NCBI GenBank assembly: GCA_003133425.1
Contig: PKXI01000374.1
Coordinates: forward strand, 1 to 7,259
Length of the DNA stretch: 7,259 bases
Origin: Acidobacteriaceae bacterium
GTDB lineage: Bacteria > Acidobacteriota > Terriglobia > Terriglobales > Acidobacteriaceae
Reading direction: 5' to 3'
A program made the translations under genes and the position numbers. The notes beneath the pieces are model-generated. The model did not search any database. It saw only the letters and a list, made by a program, of their open reading frames with translations, and was not told the origin of the DNA. Positions 6,163 to 7,259 of this stretch are shown in pieces. How positions within the stretch are numbered: position 1 is the first letter of the stretch; each line of letters begins with the position of its first letter.

Positions 6163-6510
6163 TCATTCGGCCGGATGAGGATAGGCATCGGGCTCCTCCC
6201 CGGCGCGCGTCAAGCAGCGAAAGTCCTTCTCTATCGCAATTCTCAGGGCTCCGTCTTGCGCATACAGTCCAACTTCGTCGCCGGACGCCCAAACCCGCAC
6301 TGTCTCGGTTGGTACAAGTACGGTAATTGCCCCGCCACTGAAGTCGGCATGGAGTGGCTCGGTGCCGGTGCGGCTCTGAATCCTGTAAGTGAGCCTGCCG
6401 CCGGACCCGAACGAGGCGGCTTCCTCCACCGTACCGTGGCCGTCCAGTCGCACTACTTCGGATCGGGTAAGGCGAAGGCGCAACGAGTTGCCCTGTAGTC
6501 TCAGTTTCAT
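6163..6510 (-). CDS. Small conserved protein resembling DUF7009
   Basis: A 115-residue protein of unknown function, starting MKLRLQGNSLRLRLTRSEV and containing the signature IAIEKDFRCL (91-100) followed by an acidic, Pro-containing tail (EEPDAYPHP). These match my memory of the family annotated DUF7009, small beta-rich soluble proteins. No catalytic motif or membrane segment is evident. ATG 6510 lies 16 nt after the cupin-DUF2249 stop, while the open frame reaching 6741 would run through that gene. The ribosome binding site is poor (ACTGAG), so translation is probably coupled to the preceding gene. Its place between cupin-DUF2249 and hemerythrin suggests an accessory part in nitrosative stress, but that rests only on context. 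Confidence 0.78.
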   Translation of the reverse strand: MKLRLQGNSLRLRLTRSEVVRLDGHGTVEEAASFGSGGRLTYRIQSRTGTEPLHADFSGGAITVLVPTETVRVWASGDEVGLYAQDGALRIAIEKDFRCLTRAGEEPDAYPHPAE

Positions 6511-6526
6511 CTCAGTGAGCCCGCAA

Positions 6527-7138
6527 TCAATGACTACTACCGGCGAGCACGGTTTCCGGTTGAGGCGTTGCCGAGATCGCAACCCGGGAGATCCTAATCC
6601 GAAACTCGTGCGGACCCTGCACCTCGTATTCCCATGAGAGTTCGCCGGGGCGTAGTTGTTCCATCTGGGCATGCAGGGGCTTCGGGTCGTGATCGTTGAC
6701 GAGCAAGAACGACTCGCCAACAGCCAGGCGATCGAAAGCATAAAAGATCGTGCTGTGCCTGCGCTCGCGCGGCGTCTGCCGCAGATCGATGGTCCGCCCT
6801 TGCGGGGCCAGCGCGGTCCAGGCAGCGGCGTCGCTCGGTTTGATCATGGTCACCAGCAGGCGTGAATCCTGCATCGCGTCCAGACGGTGCGGCCGGCCCG
6901 GCGCCAGCCCGATCAACTTTCCCGGAACCATGTCGCAGGACTCGTCACCCTCAAAGAAAAGGACGTGCCCACTCACTGCGTAGACCGTCACCAAGCCATT
7001 CGCCGCGTGTTCGGGGAGTTTCTGGCCGGCGCGCATGGACACCAGCACCACGCGCATTACGGGATCCTCCATCAGTATCCGCCGGGAGATCTCATCGCCG
7101 CTGAAATCGTGGAAGGTCTCAATATCCAGTTGCTTCAT
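6527..7138 (-). CDS. Cupin-DUF2249 fusion protein, first gene of the leftward operon
   Basis: A 203-residue soluble protein with two domains. Residues 25-100 form a cupin barrel: LPEHAANG (41-48) replaces the canonical HxH of motif 1, and PGRPHRL (80-86) carries a second His, so metal binding may use His44 and His84 or be lost. Residues about 116-186 match DUF2249, with IDLR, the RRHSTIFYAFDRL stretch, LLVNDHDPKPL (145-155) and a WEY...GPHEFRIRISR end. DUF2249 proteins often accompany hemerythrins and denitrification or NO-response genes, as here; their biochemical role is not settled. ATG 7138 is the best start on protein grounds, although GGAGGT sits directly against it, unusually close. 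GTG 7186 in the same frame is an alternative but falls inside the palindrome. The gene leads a three-gene operon with 16- and 20-nt gaps. Confidence 0.87.
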   Translation of the reverse strand: MKQLDIETFHDFSGDEISRRILMEDPVMRVVLVSMRAGQKLPEHAANGLVTVYAVSGHVLFFEGDESCDMVPGKLIGLAPGRPHRLDAMQDSRLLVTMIKPSDAAAWTALAPQGRTIDLRQTPRERRHSTIFYAFDRLAVGESFLLVNDHDPKPLHAQMEQLRPGELSWEYEVQGPHEFRIRISRVAISATPQPETVLAGSSH

Positions 7139-7144
7139 ACCTCC
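7139..7144 (-). promoter_or_regulatory. Abnormally spaced Shine-Dalgarno sequence before the cupin-DUF2249 start
   Basis: GGAGGT on the minus strand abuts ATG 7138 with no spacer, whereas 5-9 nt is usual. Either translation from this ATG is inefficient, a different start is used, or the match is partly coincidental. Confidence 0.45.
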
Positions 7145-7171
7145 AGAATGGCGCACCCCCCCAGCCGTGCC

Positions 7172-7187
7172 TGTGACTGAAGTCACG
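7172..7187 (-). promoter_or_regulatory. CRP/FNR-family operator-like palindrome
   Basis: The plus strand reads TGTGA-N6-TCACG, with perfect 6-bp arms GTGACT/AGTCAC around a 2-bp centre at 7179.5. This matches the CRP consensus TGTGA-N6-TCACA at 9 of 10 positions and resembles the site of the nitrosative-stress regulator HcpR. It sits 34 nt upstream of the cupin-DUF2249 ATG, in the only upstream region of the leftward operon visible here. Which regulator binds, and whether it activates or represses, cannot be read from the sequence. Confidence 0.5.
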
Positions 7188-7259
7188 CCCTTGGAAAATA
7201 ACGGCTGCGCTCGGTGACTGCGGCTGAGGCTCCGCTTTGCTCCGCCAATTGTTTTGGCT
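7188..7259. other. Upstream region of the leftward operon, cut by the window end
   Basis: No gene is seen. A weak minus-strand TATTTT (7195-7200) could be a -10 element, but no matching -35 lies at the right distance. The promoter may also be activator-dependent with a poor core. Confidence 0.3.

Noticed and set aside
6143..6292. Minus-strand N-terminal extension of the leftward hemerythrin
   Set aside because: It would overlap the DUF7009-like gene, and GGGAGG is ideally spaced for ATG 6142.
6511..6741. Minus-strand N-terminal extension of the DUF7009-like protein
   Set aside because: It runs through the DUF2249 coding region in another frame; the family begins at the MKLRLQGNS start at 6510.
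7156..7175. Sigma54-like GGCACG stretch upstream of the cupin-DUF2249 gene
   Set aside because: The GG is not followed by GC at the required 10-nt interval.

Overview
The window looks like a bacterial respiratory and stress locus of moderately high GC by eye, with short intergenic gaps. It has two arms pointing at each other. The rightward arm (1-3837) is the end of a nitrate-reductase-type operon, followed by an unrelated DNA repair gene (4048-4959) and a small hemerythrin gene (5092-5580). The leftward arm (7138-5567) is a compact three-gene operon of a kind often seen with nitric oxide or nitrosative stress functions. No rRNA, tRNA, CRISPR array, insertion sequence or phage gene was seen.

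Region 1-3837 is the most distinctive part. The first gene is cut by the window start. It encodes the C-terminal half of a NarI-type cytochrome b (nitrate reductase gamma subunit) fused in one frame to a Rieske [2Fe-2S] protein. A GTG-started gene follows after a strong ribosome binding site. It fuses cytochrome b6, a subunit-IV-like domain and a mono-haem cytochrome c in one polypeptide. A 13-codon mini-ORF bridges this gene, by overlaps on both sides, to a lone NuoF-like (51 kDa, FMN/NADH/[4Fe-4S]) gene. My inference is a modular quinol/cytochrome c oxidoreductase physically tied to a Nar-type enzyme, with an extra flavin/FeS protein that may bring in NADH electrons. NarG, NarH and NarJ would be expected upstream, outside the window.

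Region 3838-4047 has no convincing gene but may hold the promoter of the DNA glycosylase gene. The glycosylase (HhH-GPD, AlkA-like) has no obvious link to the respiration genes.

Region 5092-7138 holds two different HHE hemerythrin-domain proteins encoded convergently with a 14-bp overlap. The leftward operon also encodes a cupin-DUF2249 fusion and a small conserved protein resembling DUF7009. A TGTGA-N6-TCACG palindrome, the kind bound by CRP/FNR-family regulators, lies just upstream of that operon. This fits a nitrate or nitric-oxide responsive island next to a nitrate respiration operon.

Organism: the PDWY form of the Qo motif suggests a menaquinone user. The gene mix resembles Acidobacteriota or another deep, uncultured soil or subsurface lineage, but this is a weak guess from memory and not something the sequence proves.
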